Positions 52,183 to 61,532 of a stretch of 64,000 bases of DNA are shown one piece after another. Source of the DNA: Hoyosella altamirensis (GTDB lineage: Bacteria; Actinomycetota; Actinomycetes; Mycobacteriales; Mycobacteriaceae); NCBI RefSeq assembly GCF_014191505.1, contig NZ_JACHWS010000002.1, positions 992,001 to 1,056,000 of the forward strand, read 5' to 3'. The notes beneath the pieces were generated by a model, which saw only the letters and a program-made list of their open reading frames with translations, had not been told where the DNA came from and made no database searches. Within the stretch, counting starts at the first letter, position 1; every line of letters begins with the position of its first letter. A program made the translations under genes and the position numbers.

Positions 52183-53621
52183 CCGCGACACCGTGTCCCG
52201 CGGATAGCGTGCGAGTCAAGCTCCATCGCGACGTTCGCGTCTATGGGGACACCAGCATCCTCATGGGCGGTGAGCCACTGCGTGTGCTGCGGCTCAAGCC
52301 CCAGGCAAGCCGCCTAATCAGCAACCGCGAACTGCGGGTCAACGATGCGCTGAGCCGGTCGCTCGCCGAACGGCTCGTCAGCTCTGGCCTCGCTTCAACT
52401 GTCACGGAAACACTTCCCGAAACCAGCCTCGCTGACGTTACCGTCGTCATTCCCGTAAAAGATCGCAGCGACGAACTCGATCGGGCATTGAGCGCGATCA
52501 CCGGTGCCGTCGCCACGATCATCGTTGACGACGGATCGGAGGAGCCACAGAAAGTCGCTGCGGTGGCCGTGAAGCACGGCGCTCATCTGGTGGCTTTGCC
52601 GGTCAATCAGGGCCCGGCGGCTGCGCGCAATGCGGGGCTTCGTGAAGTGACAACGCCGTTTGTCGCCTTTGCTGATTCTGACGTCGCAGTGACCCCGGAT
52701 GTGCTTGCGCTGTTGCTCCGCCATTTCGCCGATGACCGGATCGCGGTGGCAGCACCGCGCATTGTGGGCCGGGCGGGCACGAACTGGATCGCGCGATACG
52801 AGGCGGCGTGCTCCTCACTTGACCTCGGGCCCGAACCCGCGCTGGTCAAGCCGGGCTCGCGTATCGCGTGGCTTCCGAGCGCATGTTTTGCCGCGCGCGT
52901 GGCGGCGCTGGCTGACGGTTTCGATGAGCGGCTGCGCTGCGGCGAGGACGTCGACCTGATGTGGCGTTTAGCCGAGAAATGGCGGATCAGATATGACCCC
53001 TCGGTTCACGCGATGCATGAACATCGAGAAGAGTTGCGGCCCTGGCTTGCCCGCAAGAAGTTCTACGGTACGAGTGCCGCTCCTCTCGCGTCGAGGCACG
53101 GTGATGTCGTCGCCCCAGCTGTGCTGACACCGTGGATCGGCGCGGTCAGTGGACTGTTGCTCGTGCAGCGGAAATGGGCGGTCACCCTACTTGCTTTGCT
53201 GCTTGCCATCACTGGGTATCGCGCGAGCCAACTCGTGGAAGCACCCCCACAGACGCGGGCCGAAATCGGTGCGCGACTGGCGGTTCGGCTGCTCACTGGC
53301 AGCGCGACGCAAGCAAGTGCGCTCTTGGTGAGGCATTGGTGGCCAATCGCGCTGACGTCGGCACTCTTCTCGAGGCGCGCCCGGCGCGCGCTGCTGCTAG
53401 CGGTGTTGACGGACGGCCTCACAGAGTATCGCCACACCAAACCCCAACTCGACCCGGTGCGGTTTCTTGTCGCGCGAAGACTCGATGACCTTGCGTACGG
53501 ATCTGGTGTGTGGGCCGGCGCGATTAGGCAGAAAGCGCCGCATGCGCTCCTTCCGAGAATGAGGGGGTTCACGAGTGCATTGCTCACCCAACGCGTCGCG
53601 CGATTTGGGGATAGTCGATGA
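52179..53621 (+). CDS. mftF: Mycofactocin glycosyltransferase MftF
   Basis: 480 aa from GTG 52179. A GT2-type domain (DVTVVIPVKDRSDELDRALS; DDGSEEPQ; NQGPAAARNAGL; FADSDV metal motif; GEDVDLMWRLAE) is followed by a hydrophobic C-terminal region with two helices. It adds beta-1,4-linked glucose units to pre-mycofactocin. Its 3' end overlaps the convergent glycolipid-binding gene by 38 nt, and no mftG-like oxidoreductase follows. Confidence 0.94.
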   Translation: MTATPCPADSVRVKLHRDVRVYGDTSILMGGEPLRVLRLKPQASRLISNRELRVNDALSRSLAERLVSSGLASTVTETLPETSLADVTVVIPVKDRSDELDRALSAITGAVATIIVDDGSEEPQKVAAVAVKHGAHLVALPVNQGPAAARNAGLREVTTPFVAFADSDVAVTPDVLALLLRHFADDRIAVAAPRIVGRAGTNWIARYEAACSSLDLGPEPALVKPGSRIAWLPSACFAARVAALADGFDERLRCGEDVDLMWRLAEKWRIRYDPSVHAMHEHREELRPWLARKKFYGTSAAPLASRHGDVVAPAVLTPWIGAVSGLLLVQRKWAVTLLALLLAITGYRASQLVEAPPQTRAEIGARLAVRLLTGSATQASALLVRHWWPIALTSALFSRRARRALLLAVLTDGLTEYRHTKPQLDPVRFLVARRLDDLAYGSGVWAGAIRQKAPHALLPRMRGFTSALLTQRVARFGDSR

Positions 53622-54213
53622 CCACCCCGTTGTTATCCACCGTCAGGCAGCTTTCGAACTCGCGCAAGTAGCTTGTGTAGCGGACGCGCTGTTCCCCCGT
53701 CGGCAACGGGGGAACAGCGGCATAGCGCTGGTGCGAAGCGATGACCTGCAGGCTTGGGACGTCGATCCACGCCATCGTCAGCAGGTGCTCCTGACTGTTG
53801 CCGCTCGAGCTAGGCGGGCTGTCGAGAAGTCCAAGCCGCCGGATGGGCATCGTGTTGGTGAAGGGGCACAGTGCGAGGTCGCAGTCCAGTGCATCTACGA
53901 GGTCGACGTCCTCGGCAAAACCCGGTTCGGGAAGGTCGGTGTCTCCGTATTGCGTGGTCTCGGCATCCCATGCGGCCCCGTTCCCGGCGCCATCTCGGAC
54001 GAGGCGCAGCGAGCGGTTCCAGCCCACCGCCGCTACGCTCACGTGAATGGATCGGGTTATCCAGTGTGGTCCCGTTTCTAGTGACCAACTGAGGGCGTAG
54101 TCGCGTGTCCGGGAGACACCAGTCGCTGTAAGTGCCTCATCGAGGAAGGTGACCGCTGCAGCGTCGAGACGGTGTGGGTCGTCCTCGCCTCTCCAATGGA
54201 CGTATTGGGTCAC
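53584..54213 (-). CDS. Putative glycolipid-binding family protein (PF06475)
   Basis: 209 aa from GTG 54213, whose GTGA overlaps the stop of the upstream gene. Motifs of the family: LSWSLETGPHWITRSIHV, LCPFTNTMPIRR and MAWIDVPSLQVIASHQRYAA. The C-terminus ends IDYPQIARRVG. Members adopt a closed beta-barrel-like fold for which glycolipid binding has been suggested; no reaction is known. Last gene of a TetR-DoxX-like-this gene run. Confidence 0.85.
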   Translation of the reverse strand: MTQYVHWRGEDDPHRLDAAAVTFLDEALTATGVSRTRDYALSWSLETGPHWITRSIHVSVAAVGWNRSLRLVRDGAGNGAAWDAETTQYGDTDLPEPGFAEDVDLVDALDCDLALCPFTNTMPIRRLGLLDSPPSSSGNSQEHLLTMAWIDVPSLQVIASHQRYAAVPPLPTGEQRVRYTSYLREFESCLTVDNNGVVIDYPQIARRVG

Positions 54214-54671
54214 TGGCTCTCCCACCCCCTGCTCCTTCCCTGCGAAACCTGTGCGCCCTCAAGCTTTCGGTGGGGTTCATTTTCCCTGCTAGACAGGATG
54301 CGCCGCGCGGAGCCGCTTCGCAACAGCAGTCCCGCCCAGATGAAGATCGCGACATAGATCGGGAAGAGGGTGTGGCTCAACAGCGGGGATTCGACACGAA
54401 GGTGCGTCGCGATCGCACCTCCGAGATAGCCCGTCAGCAGGATCGCGCCGGCAAGCTCGGTGCGAGGCACAAGATACAGAACCAGGCAGACGAGAAGGAT
54501 CCAGCCGACAGTCGGCATCTGTTCGATTGTCCAGCCGAGGTTGTTTGCCCCTTCGAATGCTGATTCGACGGTGAAGATTTTTATCACGCTGTCGAACAGC
54601 AGGAAAACGCTGATTAGTCCGGTGAGAATCCAGCCGGTGATGCGCTGCGTGCGAGTGGGGACGAGTGACAT
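54210..54671 (-). CDS. DoxX-like small membrane protein
   Basis: 153 aa from ATG 54671 (GGAG upstream; the frame continues back into the TetR gene). Four membrane helices (TGWILTGLISVFLLFDSVIK; TVGWILLVCLVLYLVP; GAILLTGYLGGAIATHLRVE; FPIYVAIFIWAGLLLRSG), the DoxX/DUF-type pattern with GYLGGA. Function unknown. Translation is probably coupled to the glycolipid-binding gene, with TetR regulation from upstream. Confidence 0.78.
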   Translation of the reverse strand: MSLVPTRTQRITGWILTGLISVFLLFDSVIKIFTVESAFEGANNLGWTIEQMPTVGWILLVCLVLYLVPRTELAGAILLTGYLGGAIATHLRVESPLLSHTLFPIYVAIFIWAGLLLRSGSARRILSSRENEPHRKLEGAQVSQGRSRGWESQ

Positions 54672-54732
54672 GGCTACTCCTTCGAGGTCGTGTTTTTGTA
54701 CTGACCCTGGGGAGAGCGGGGTTTCATCGCGG

Positions 54733-55335
54733 CTAGGAAGCGAGTGCCGCTTTAGCCATGTTGCGCAGTAGCTCTCGCGTGCGTGCGGCCGGTGCCCGGG
54801 CACTGTGCGGGGTGGAGTTGATGAGCCCGAATACCGCGTGGGCCTTGGTGCGTGCGCTGACCGCGTCAAGATCTTGATTGAGTTCCATGAGGACCTGCAC
54901 CCAGCGTTCCACGTAGCGCCGCTGCATCATTCGGACCTGATGCTGGGCCTCGCGCGGCAAGCTGTGCAGGTCGCGGTCCTGGACCCGGATGAGGTCGGAC
55001 TGGTTAATCGCGAAGTCCAGGTGGAATTCGATCAGGCCCGCGAGGGCCGCTTGTGCATCGGACGCGTTGTCAGCAACCTCGGTTCCCCCGTAAAGGAGGT
55101 GATCGCTGACGCCCGTCAACAGTTCAACGAGGAGGGCTTCCTTGTTCGGAAAATGGCGGTAGATCGCCGGGCCGCTGATGCCGACCTCAGCACCGATGTC
55201 CTCGAGCCGCACTCCGTTGTAGCCGCGTTCAGCAATGAGTTTGGCGGCTGCGGAGAGAAGTTGCCTCCGGCGGTCCGCCTTCATTTGGCTGCGGCGGGTA
55301 GGCGCTGCTTCCTGCGCAGTGGCGCGCGCATCCAT
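54733..55335 (-). CDS. TetR/AcrR family regulator (lipid-type)
   Basis: 200 aa from ATG 55335 (GAGG upstream). Helix-turn-helix LLSAAAKLIAERGYNGVRLE followed by GAEVGISGPAIYRHFPNKEA, as in KstR2/FadR-like actinobacterial repressors. It starts the run with the DoxX-like and glycolipid-binding genes after 61 nt. A CCGATATTCGG dyad (55391-55401) lies upstream and may be its site. Confidence 0.88.
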   Translation of the reverse strand: MDARATAQEAAPTRRSQMKADRRRQLLSAAAKLIAERGYNGVRLEDIGAEVGISGPAIYRHFPNKEALLVELLTGVSDHLLYGGTEVADNASDAQAALAGLIEFHLDFAINQSDLIRVQDRDLHSLPREAQHQVRMMQRRYVERWVQVLMELNQDLDAVSARTKAHAVFGLINSTPHSARAPAARTRELLRNMAKAALAS

Positions 55336-55480
55336 CCTGATCACCTCGCTCGCGAAACCCCTCGGCACCTTTTTGGTGAATAAAGATTAACCGATATTCG
55401 GCTGAGGTGGCAGCTTCGATGGAGCTGCAGGTGCGCTTTCCGCTGTTCAAGGATATTTTCGAGATGGCAGGATTCGTTGG

Positions 55481-56566
55481 ATGGGGGACGCGATGCGCGG
55501 GGTGCTCACATGGCTTGCTGCCGAAGCGGAAACCGGGGCTGAATTCGCGCTTGCGACTGTCGTCGCGGCGTCGGGCTCCGTCCCGTTGCCGGTGGGCAGT
55601 TCGATGGCTGTGACCAGGGAGGGGCAGGTCTTAGGAGGCGTGTCGGGCGGCTGTGTCGACGCCGATGTCCATGCGCGGGCTGAGGAGGTGCTCGTTACGG
55701 GAATCGCGCAGCTCACCAGATATAGCCCCTCGGGTGACTTCGGGAATATCGCGCTGACCTGCGGAGGCGAAATCCGGGTGTTTGTGGAGCGTATATGTGG
55801 CGAGAAGCTGCGTCTTTTCAGAAGAGCGAGCGCAGCTGTGCTGGCGGATAAGGCCGTCTGCAGTGCAGTGATAACGCGGAGCGACGATCCAGGCCGAGTG
55901 GGTCTGCGGCAGTGGCTAATCGACGGCGAGGCCTGCGGGGATATATCCGCATTACACCGCGTTATGGCGTCAGCGAGTTCTGCGGCGGAGTCCGCGGAAC
56001 TCTGGAATGTGGGGGCCTCGGAGGCTTTCGTGATTGTCCTTCCCCCGCGCCCGAGGATGCTGATTTTCGGGATGTCCCCGTTTGTCGCGGCGATGTGCGA
56101 CATGGGAACGATGCTTGGCTACAAGGTCAGTGTGTGCGATTCGCGGGGAGCATTCATGGAGCCCGCCCGGTTCTCTGCAGCAAGCGAGGTCGTGATCGAG
56201 GACCCCGCTACGTACATGCGGAACCAATTGGCGGCAGAGGGTCTGGATGAGCGGACGGTGATACTCGCGATGACGCACTCGGGACGGTTTGACACCGCGG
56301 TTATTGCTGCCGCGCTGCGCGGCGAGTGCTCCCCAGCATTTATCGGGGCGCTTGGATCCACTGCCACGGCACGAGAACGTAAACAGGCGCTGAAAGAACT
56401 CGGAATACCGCTTGACCGCGTCGACCGCGTATCGATGCCGGTGGGACTTCCACTTGGCGGGCGTTCGCCGCAGGAGGTTTCAGTCGCTATTGCTGCGGAG
56501 TTAATTGCGGCTACGACGGGGAGGCGTGGTGTGCAGCGAGCAATGCGGGTTGAGGCTGAGAATTGA
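55481..56566 (+). CDS. XdhC/CoxF-family protein
   Basis: 361 aa (start ATG 55481, or 55493 which has GGGGGA upstream). N-terminal XdhC domain with GGVSGGCVDADV and TCGGEIRVFVE, then a C-terminal Rossmann part (RMLIFGMSPFVAAMCDMG; FIGALGSTATARERKQALKE). XdhC proteins insert sulfurated molybdenum cofactor into xanthine or CO dehydrogenases. No molybdenum hydroxylase gene lies nearby, so its partner is elsewhere. Confidence 0.88.
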   Translation: MGDAMRGVLTWLAAEAETGAEFALATVVAASGSVPLPVGSSMAVTREGQVLGGVSGGCVDADVHARAEEVLVTGIAQLTRYSPSGDFGNIALTCGGEIRVFVERICGEKLRLFRRASAAVLADKAVCSAVITRSDDPGRVGLRQWLIDGEACGDISALHRVMASASSAAESAELWNVGASEAFVIVLPPRPRMLIFGMSPFVAAMCDMGTMLGYKVSVCDSRGAFMEPARFSAASEVVIEDPATYMRNQLAAEGLDERTVILAMTHSGRFDTAVIAAALRGECSPAFIGALGSTATARERKQALKELGIPLDRVDRVSMPVGLPLGGRSPQEVSVAIAAELIAATTGRRGVQRAMRVEAEN

Positions 56567-56618
56567 TTAACGCGTACGGTTTGCGAATTGCTCTCACGGT
56601 CCGGACGTGAAATAGAGA

Positions 56619-56659
56619 CAGCAGGAAAGGGCTGGACAGTTGTCCAGCCCTTTCTGCTG
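56619..56659. terminator. Bidirectional hairpin terminator with T-tract
   Basis: AAAGGGCTGGACA-GT-TGTCCAGCCCTTT (56626-56653) is a perfect 13-bp stem, extended by CAGCAG/CTGCTG (56619-56624 and 56654-56659) with one bulged G. It lies between the convergent XdhC and secreted-protein genes. The A3/T3 flanks give a short U-run in both directions. Confidence 0.85.
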
Positions 56660-56695
56660 TTCGAATTAGATTCAGGCTGGTGCCTGAGCGTCTAA

Positions 56696-57307
56696 TTAGG
56701 AACCGAAGTTCGCGCCGCCGCCGAGGTTGAGGCCGAGGAGATCGCCAACGTTCAGTCCGCCGTCGACGCCGCCGCCGAGACCGAAGTCGCCGAGGTTGAA
56801 GCCGCCGCCTGCACCGAGGTCGAAGTTGAACTCAGGGAACTGGGGGCCCTGGAACTCGACGTTAACGCCGCCGCCACCCTGTGCAGCGAGGAAGGCTTCC
56901 CAGTCGGCCTGAGCCTGTGCCCAGAAGCGGTCCCATTCGGCCTGGAAATCGAAGTTCGCCTGTGCGCCACCGTTGCCGGTGCCACCCTGGCCGCCGAAGT
57001 TGGCCTCGAGCCACAGCTGCCATTCGCGCTCGACCCATGCTGCGAAGTCAGCACCGGCGTTGCCCTCAACATTGAAGTCAATGCCGGGGAAAGCGAGATC
57101 GAGGTTCAGGTCACCCATGCCGCCGCCGCCGCCAAAGCCGAAGAATGCACCGAGGTCGGCGCCGGCGCCGAGGTCGAGGCTGCCAGCGCCGAGGTTGAGG
57201 TCGCCCCCAATGCCTCCGCTAGGCTGTGCCGCGGCGGTGCCGGCGAATGGAATCATCAGCGCAGCAGAAGCTACGGATGCGATTGCGATTTTGTGGAGAC
57301 GTCCCAC
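56696..57307 (-). CDS. Secreted Gly/Asp/Leu-rich low-complexity protein with Trp-rich centre
   Basis: 203 aa. Sec signal peptide with Ala-rich cleavage near residue 28 (LMIPFAGTAAAQPSG). The mature part has three sections: Gly-rich LNLGAGSLDLGAGADLGAFF; a central amphipathic Trp-rich stretch (WVEREWQLWLEANFG; AEWDRFWAQAQADWEAFLAA); and Gly-rich repeats again (NLGDFGLGGGVDGGLNVGDL). No cysteine and very acidic. I recognise no family. Flanked by a terminator and a 500-bp promoter region, so it is probably a strongly expressed single gene. Confidence 0.8.
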   Translation of the reverse strand: MGRLHKIAIASVASAALMIPFAGTAAAQPSGGIGGDLNLGAGSLDLGAGADLGAFFGFGGGGGMGDLNLDLAFPGIDFNVEGNAGADFAAWVEREWQLWLEANFGGQGGTGNGGAQANFDFQAEWDRFWAQAQADWEAFLAAQGGGGVNVEFQGPQFPEFNFDLGAGGGFNLGDFGLGGGVDGGLNVGDLLGLNLGGGANFGS

Positions 57308-57813
57308 GATGATCCTCCTAAGAATGAAGCGAGATCAGTTGTCTGCAGTGTGTCACATTTTTCTTAGCGGGGAGGTCGGTCTCCACGCGGCGCACACCGG
57401 CAACTGGGATATCGGCGGTTGAACGAGGAATGTTACAGCTTCTATTAAGTAGTACTTATTCAACGTTCAGGTGTGGATAAGTGACGCATTGTGACGGGTT
57501 TGTGATAGCCCCTGAGCCATTCTGGAAGCCCGTTGTTTCAGGGTGTAATAAACAATAGCCAATCTGCGCAACTAGGAGAAAACGGTCGTCTGCCAGCGGA
57601 TTTGAGTCATGCGAACGGCCGACGCCGACGCGGGGGGCGCGAGTGCCGGGCGGGCGTCGGCCTCAAAGCGGGGGCGCGACGTCTAGTCCAGGTGTTATGT
57701 GTGTCACACCATGGTTGGGCGGACAGTGGGTTGGCCTGTGATCTAGACAACGGCTCGCTCGGGCGCTACTCTCAACTCAGTTATTCATCATTAACTCAGT
57801 TCGGAGAGTGGAG
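57308..57813. other. 506-bp intergenic region without a supported gene
   Basis: It lies between the divergent secreted-protein and acyl-CoA carboxylase genes. The left third is AT-rich for this genome (for example around 57430-57480). An open frame at 57533-57931 runs into the carboxylase gene in another frame and has no family features. The right end carries the direct repeat listed separately. Confidence 0.6.
57774..57801 (+). promoter_or_regulatory. Direct repeat before carboxylase gene
   Basis: AACTCAGTT occurs at 57774-57782 and 57793-57801, 19 bp apart start to start, ending 12 bp before the ATG at 57814. Same-face spacing over nearly two helical turns suggests a regulator site; none is identified. 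Confidence 0.45.
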
Positions 57814-59391
57814 ATGGCCTTCGACCGGGCAGCCAACCGTGCAGAACACCAGCGGATCGTCGCTGAGTTGCGTGACAAACTTGCTCAAACCGCGCTCGGC
57901 GGCAGCGAGCGGGCCAGGGAAAAACACGTAGCCCGCGGGAAGCTTCTTCCGCGGGAGCGCGTGAATCGGCTGCTCGACCACGGCAGTCCCTTCCTGGAGC
58001 TAGCGCCACTCGCGGCCAACGGGATGTACAACGACGAAGCCCCCGGCGCTGGAGTTATCGGCGGCATAGGCAGGGTCGCTGGACGTGAATGCGTGATTCT
58101 CGCCAACGACGCAACGGTTAAAGGCGGCACGTACTACCCGATCAGCGTGAAGAAGCACCTGCGTGCGCAGGAAGTGGCGCTGCAGAACCACCTGCCCTGC
58201 ATTTACCTCGTTGACTCTGGCGGCGCCTTCCTGCCCGAACAGGATGAGGTGTTCCCCGACCGGGAGCATTTCGGTCGCATCTTCTACAACCAGGCGAACA
58301 TGAGCGCGCGCGGCATTCCGCAGATTGCGGCTGTCATGGGCTCGTGCACGGCTGGCGGCGCCTACGTGCCAGCTATGAGTGATGAGGCCGTCATCGTCCG
58401 GAATCAGGGAACCATCTTCCTTGGCGGTCCGCCGCTAGTGAAAGCCGCGACGGGGGAAGTTGTTTCCGCGGAAGATCTCGGCGGCGGTGACCTGCATTCG
58501 AAGGTTTCTGGCGTGACTGATCACCTTGCGGAGGATGATCAAGATGCACTCAGGATCGTCCGGAACATCGTCTCGACCTTCGGCCCTCGCACCGAGCCGC
58601 CGTGGGACGTCAAGCCTCCGTCCGGCCCGGAACGTGACCAGACGGAACTGTACGACCTAGTCCCAACCGACCCGCGTATCCCGTACGACGTCCGGGACGT
58701 CATCGAACGGGTCGTTGACGGCGGTAAGCACCAGGAGTTCAAGGCGGAGTACGGCAAGACTCTCGTCACGACTTTTGCGCGAATCCACGGCCACCCGGTT
58801 GGCATTATCGCGAACAACGGAGTGCTCTTCAGCGAGTCAGCACTGAAAGGTGCGCACTTTATCGAGCTGTGCGACAAACGGAAGATCCCGCTGCTGTTCC
58901 TGCAGAACATCACGGGGTTCATGGTGGGCCGCGACTACGAGGCCGGTGGCATCGCGAAGAACGGTGCGAAAATGGTGACAGCGGTCGCGTGCGCGCGGGT
59001 CCCGAAGCTCACCGTCGTCATCGGCGGTTCGTACGGTGCGGGCAACTACTCGATGTGTGGGCGCGCCTACTCGCCCCGATTCCTGTGGATGTGGCCCAAC
59101 GCGCGGATCTCCGTGATGGGTGGGGAACAGGCTTCGTCTGTCCTCGCGACCGTCAGGCGCGACCAACTCGAAGCTCAGGGCAAGGAGTGGACCGCCGAAG
59201 ATGAGGAAGCGTTCAAAGCCCCGGTCCGGGACCAGTATGAACGCCAGGGCAATCCGTATTACTCGACTGCACGGCTGTGGGACGATGGCATCATCGATCC
59301 TGCAGACACCCGCACGGTTCTGGGTCTCGCTCTCAGCGCCTGCGCCAACGCGCCGCTTGAACCGGTCTCGTACGGCGTCTTCCGCATGTAG
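57814..59391 (+). CDS. Acyl-CoA carboxylase carboxyltransferase (beta) subunit, AccD1/MccB-like
   Basis: 525 aa from ATG 57814 (GTG 57808 possible). Carboxyltransferase motifs: [36 protein letters not shown] (typical of methylcrotonyl-CoA carboxylases), [17 protein letters not shown] and [20 protein letters not shown]. It transfers CO2 from carboxybiotin to an acyl-CoA, probably 3-methylcrotonyl-CoA of leucine breakdown. Its usual biotin-carrying alpha subunit gene is absent; a small membrane protein gene ends directly against its stop. Confidence 0.9.
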   Translation: MAFDRAANRAEHQRIVAELRDKLAQTALGGSERAREKHVARGKLLPRERVNRLLDHGSPFLELAPLAANGMYNDEAPGAGVIGGIGRVAGRECVILANDATVKGGTYYPISVKKHLRAQEVALQNHLPCIYLVDSGGAFLPEQDEVFPDREHFGRIFYNQANMSARGIPQIAAVMGSCTAGGAYVPAMSDEAVIVRNQGTIFLGGPPLVKAATGEVVSAEDLGGGDLHSKVSGVTDHLAEDDQDALRIVRNIVSTFGPRTEPPWDVKPPSGPERDQTELYDLVPTDPRIPYDVRDVIERVVDGGKHQEFKAEYGKTLVTTFARIHGHPVGIIANNGVLFSESALKGAHFIELCDKRKIPLLFLQNITGFMVGRDYEAGGIAKNGAKMVTAVACARVPKLTVVIGGSYGAGNYSMCGRAYSPRFLWMWPNARISVMGGEQASSVLATVRRDQLEAQGKEWTAEDEEAFKAPVRDQYERQGNPYYSTARLWDDGIIDPADTRTVLGLALSACANAPLEPVSYGVFRM

Positions 59392-59961
59392 TCACTGATA
59401 GGGCGGCGCCGGCGGGTATCCGAACGGTGGCGGCTGGTGTTCTCGAAGAAACTTGCGGCGCCTCGCCCAGACAATGGCAGCGGTAATGCCCGCGCCTGCA
59501 ATCCCCGCGAAGACCGCGCCGATGGCGGCGAACACCAATCCAACGAAGCCGAAGACCGAACTGTGTGGTCCAACGGCGTAAACAAGTGGAGCGTCACCGG
59601 ACTCGCACGTTACGTCGAATCGGCCCGGGCGGACCGGCTCCTCAGAACGCAGTGCGACGAACCAGGTAGTGCTCCCGACTGAGATTTCCTCAGTGCCGCC
59701 AGGTCGCCTGAGCGGGACCTGCGTGCCACGGTTGTTCAGCACGGTGCAATCGACTGAGGAAACCGGCCGGTTCGTGAAAACCGTGAGTCCCTCGCGGTCG
59801 AGGTCCGCCGTGAGAGAGGTCCCTGCTCGTGCCTCGGCGACCGGGCCGGGAAAGGTGTCGATGATCCGCCATACGAAAAAACCGGCCAGCGCGAGACTAG
59901 CGATCAGGATCGCTAGCGCGAGCAAGTACCACGATCGCGCTGGTTTCACGTCCGGCTGCAT
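59392..59961 (-). CDS. Two-helix membrane protein, unknown
   Basis: 189 aa from ATG 59961. One N-terminal membrane helix (WYLLALAILIASLALAGFFV), an extracytoplasmic beta-rich domain of about 100 residues with two Cys (SSVDCTVL; DVTCESGD) that may form a disulfide, a second helix (GFVGLVFAAIGAVFAGIAGA) and a Pro-rich cytoplasmic tail (QPPPFGYPPAPPYQ). Common architecture in mycobacteria; function unknown. Its stop abuts that of the carboxylase gene. Confidence 0.75.
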   Translation of the reverse strand: MQPDVKPARSWYLLALAILIASLALAGFFVWRIIDTFPGPVAEARAGTSLTADLDREGLTVFTNRPVSSVDCTVLNNRGTQVPLRRPGGTEEISVGSTTWFVALRSEEPVRPGRFDVTCESGDAPLVYAVGPHSSVFGFVGLVFAAIGAVFAGIAGAGITAAIVWARRRKFLREHQPPPFGYPPAPPYQ

Positions 59962-60005
59962 AGACGAATCTTGCCATTGTATGCACCACTTCGCGGGCCT
60001 AACGT

Positions 60006-61532
60006 TCACGTGGCGGTGAGTCGTCCCCATTCAGCGGCCAGCCTGACTGCGTGAGTCCACCGAATGACCTCGCCGTCACGGGTATCGGGCTTCATATGCG
60101 GCTGCCACTCTGCGGCCTTCTTCCAGTTGCGCCGCAACACAGCTTTGTCGGCCCAGTATCCGGCAGCAAGACCAGCGCTGTAGGCGGCGCCGAGCGCGAC
60201 GGTTTCCGCCATCATGGGACGGACGACAGGGACGTTCGTGAGGTCGGCGACCATCTGCATCAAGAGGTTGTTGGCTGTCATACCGCCATCGACCGCGAGG
60301 TAGCGTGCCTGCGCGAGCGTCCCGGCGTCACGCGCGTCACTGTTCATTGCCTCCACAAGGTCACGAGTCTGGAACGCGGTGGCCTGCAATACAGCCCGGG
60401 CAAGGTGCGCGCGTGTGACATAGGAGGTTAATCCGACCACGATTCCTTGCGCGGTGGTGACCCAGTGGGGTGCGAGGAGGCCAGAGAATGAGGGGACGAC
60501 ATAGCATCCCCCGCAATCGTCAACCTGGGAGGCGAGAGTTTCGATCTCAGCTGAAGAGCGGATCGCGCCGATGTGATCCCGGAACCAGTCGACGAGCGTC
60601 CCCGCGGCGGGGTTGGCGCCTTCGAGGGCGTATACAGGCGGCTCGCCTTCGGCTGTATACGCAACGGTGCTGATGAGTCCGCGGCGCGAGCGCACGAGAT
60701 CCGCGCCGGTGTTGAGGAGCAGAAAACTGCCAGTTCCAAACGTGCATTTCGCTTCTCCCGCACGAAGTGCTGTTTGGCCGATCAGTGCTGCCTGCTGGTC
60801 GCCGATGACACTGCAGATGCGGATGCCTGGTACCGGGTCGACGGTGATGCCGACGGCGCCGAGCGATGGACGGATCTCAGGCAGTACCGACTGCGGGATG
60901 CCAAAGACGCCGAGCAGAACGGGATCCCACTCGAGCGTCTCGAGATTCATCAGCATCGTGCGGCTCGCATTCGTGGCATCAGTCATGTGGATGCCACCGT
61001 TCGGCCCGCCTGTGAGGTTCCAAACAAGCCAGCTGTCCATTGTGCCGAACAGGACGTCGCCAGCCAGGACGCGCTCATGCAGGCGGGGGTCCGATTCGAG
61101 GAGCCACTTCAAGCGAGGTCCCGAAAAGTAGTTGGAAAGCGGCGCCCCTGCGCGATGCGTGATGTCCTGAAGGTCGACGTGGGACGATAGATTCGAGATC
61201 ATTCCCGAGGTCCGGGTGTCCTGCCACACGATCGCACGATGCAGTGGCGTGCCGGTGGTGCGGTCCCACAGCACAGTGGTTTCGCGCTGGTTTGCTATAC
61301 CGAGCGCTGCAATCTGCCTGGCGCTGATCTTCGCTTTTCGCAGCGCCTCAGGAATGATCCGTCTGGTCACAGCCCAGATCTCAGCCGCATCATGTTCGAC
61401 CCATCCGGGCTGAGGGAAGTGCTGGTGGTGTTCGTGCTGCGCGACGGACACCATCCTCCCGTGCCGATCGAAAACGATGCACCGCGTTGATGTGGTGCCC
61501 TGGTCGAGAGCTGCGATGTAGTGCTCGGTCAT
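60006..61532 (-). CDS. glpK: Glycerol kinase-like FGGY kinase, divergent paralogue
   Basis: 508 aa from ATG 61532, overlapping the IclR gene stop by ATGA. FGGY motifs: [48 protein letters not shown] with the catalytic Asp, and CTFGTGSFLLLNTG. It differs from canonical GlpK in the region EGANPAAGTLVDWFRDHIGA (usually EGS..VTG..VQWLRD) and in FSGLLAPHW (usually FSGLFAPYW), so its substrate may not be plain glycerol. Divergently placed from a second, canonical glycerol kinase. Confidence 0.85.
   Translation of the reverse strand: MTEHYIAALDQGTTSTRCIVFDRHGRMVSVAQHEHHQHFPQPGWVEHDAAEIWAVTRRIIPEALRKAKISARQIAALGIANQRETTVLWDRTTGTPLHRAIVWQDTRTSGMISNLSSHVDLQDITHRAGAPLSNYFSGPRLKWLLESDPRLHERVLAGDVLFGTMDSWLVWNLTGGPNGGIHMTDATNASRTMLMNLETLEWDPVLLGVFGIPQSVLPEIRPSLGAVGITVDPVPGIRICSVIGDQQAALIGQTALRAGEAKCTFGTGSFLLLNTGADLVRSRRGLISTVAYTAEGEPPVYALEGANPAAGTLVDWFRDHIGAIRSSAEIETLASQVDDCGGCYVVPSFSGLLAPHWVTTAQGIVVGLTSYVTRAHLARAVLQATAFQTRDLVEAMNSDARDAGTLAQARYLAVDGGMTANNLLMQMVADLTNVPVVRPMMAETVALGAAYSAGLAAGYWADKAVLRRNWKKAAEWQPHMKPDTRDGEVIRWTHAVRLAAEWGRLTAT

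Noticed and set aside
57533-57931. Open frame upstream of the carboxylase gene
   Set aside because: It overlaps the carboxylase gene in another frame and its product shows no domain, signal or conserved composition.
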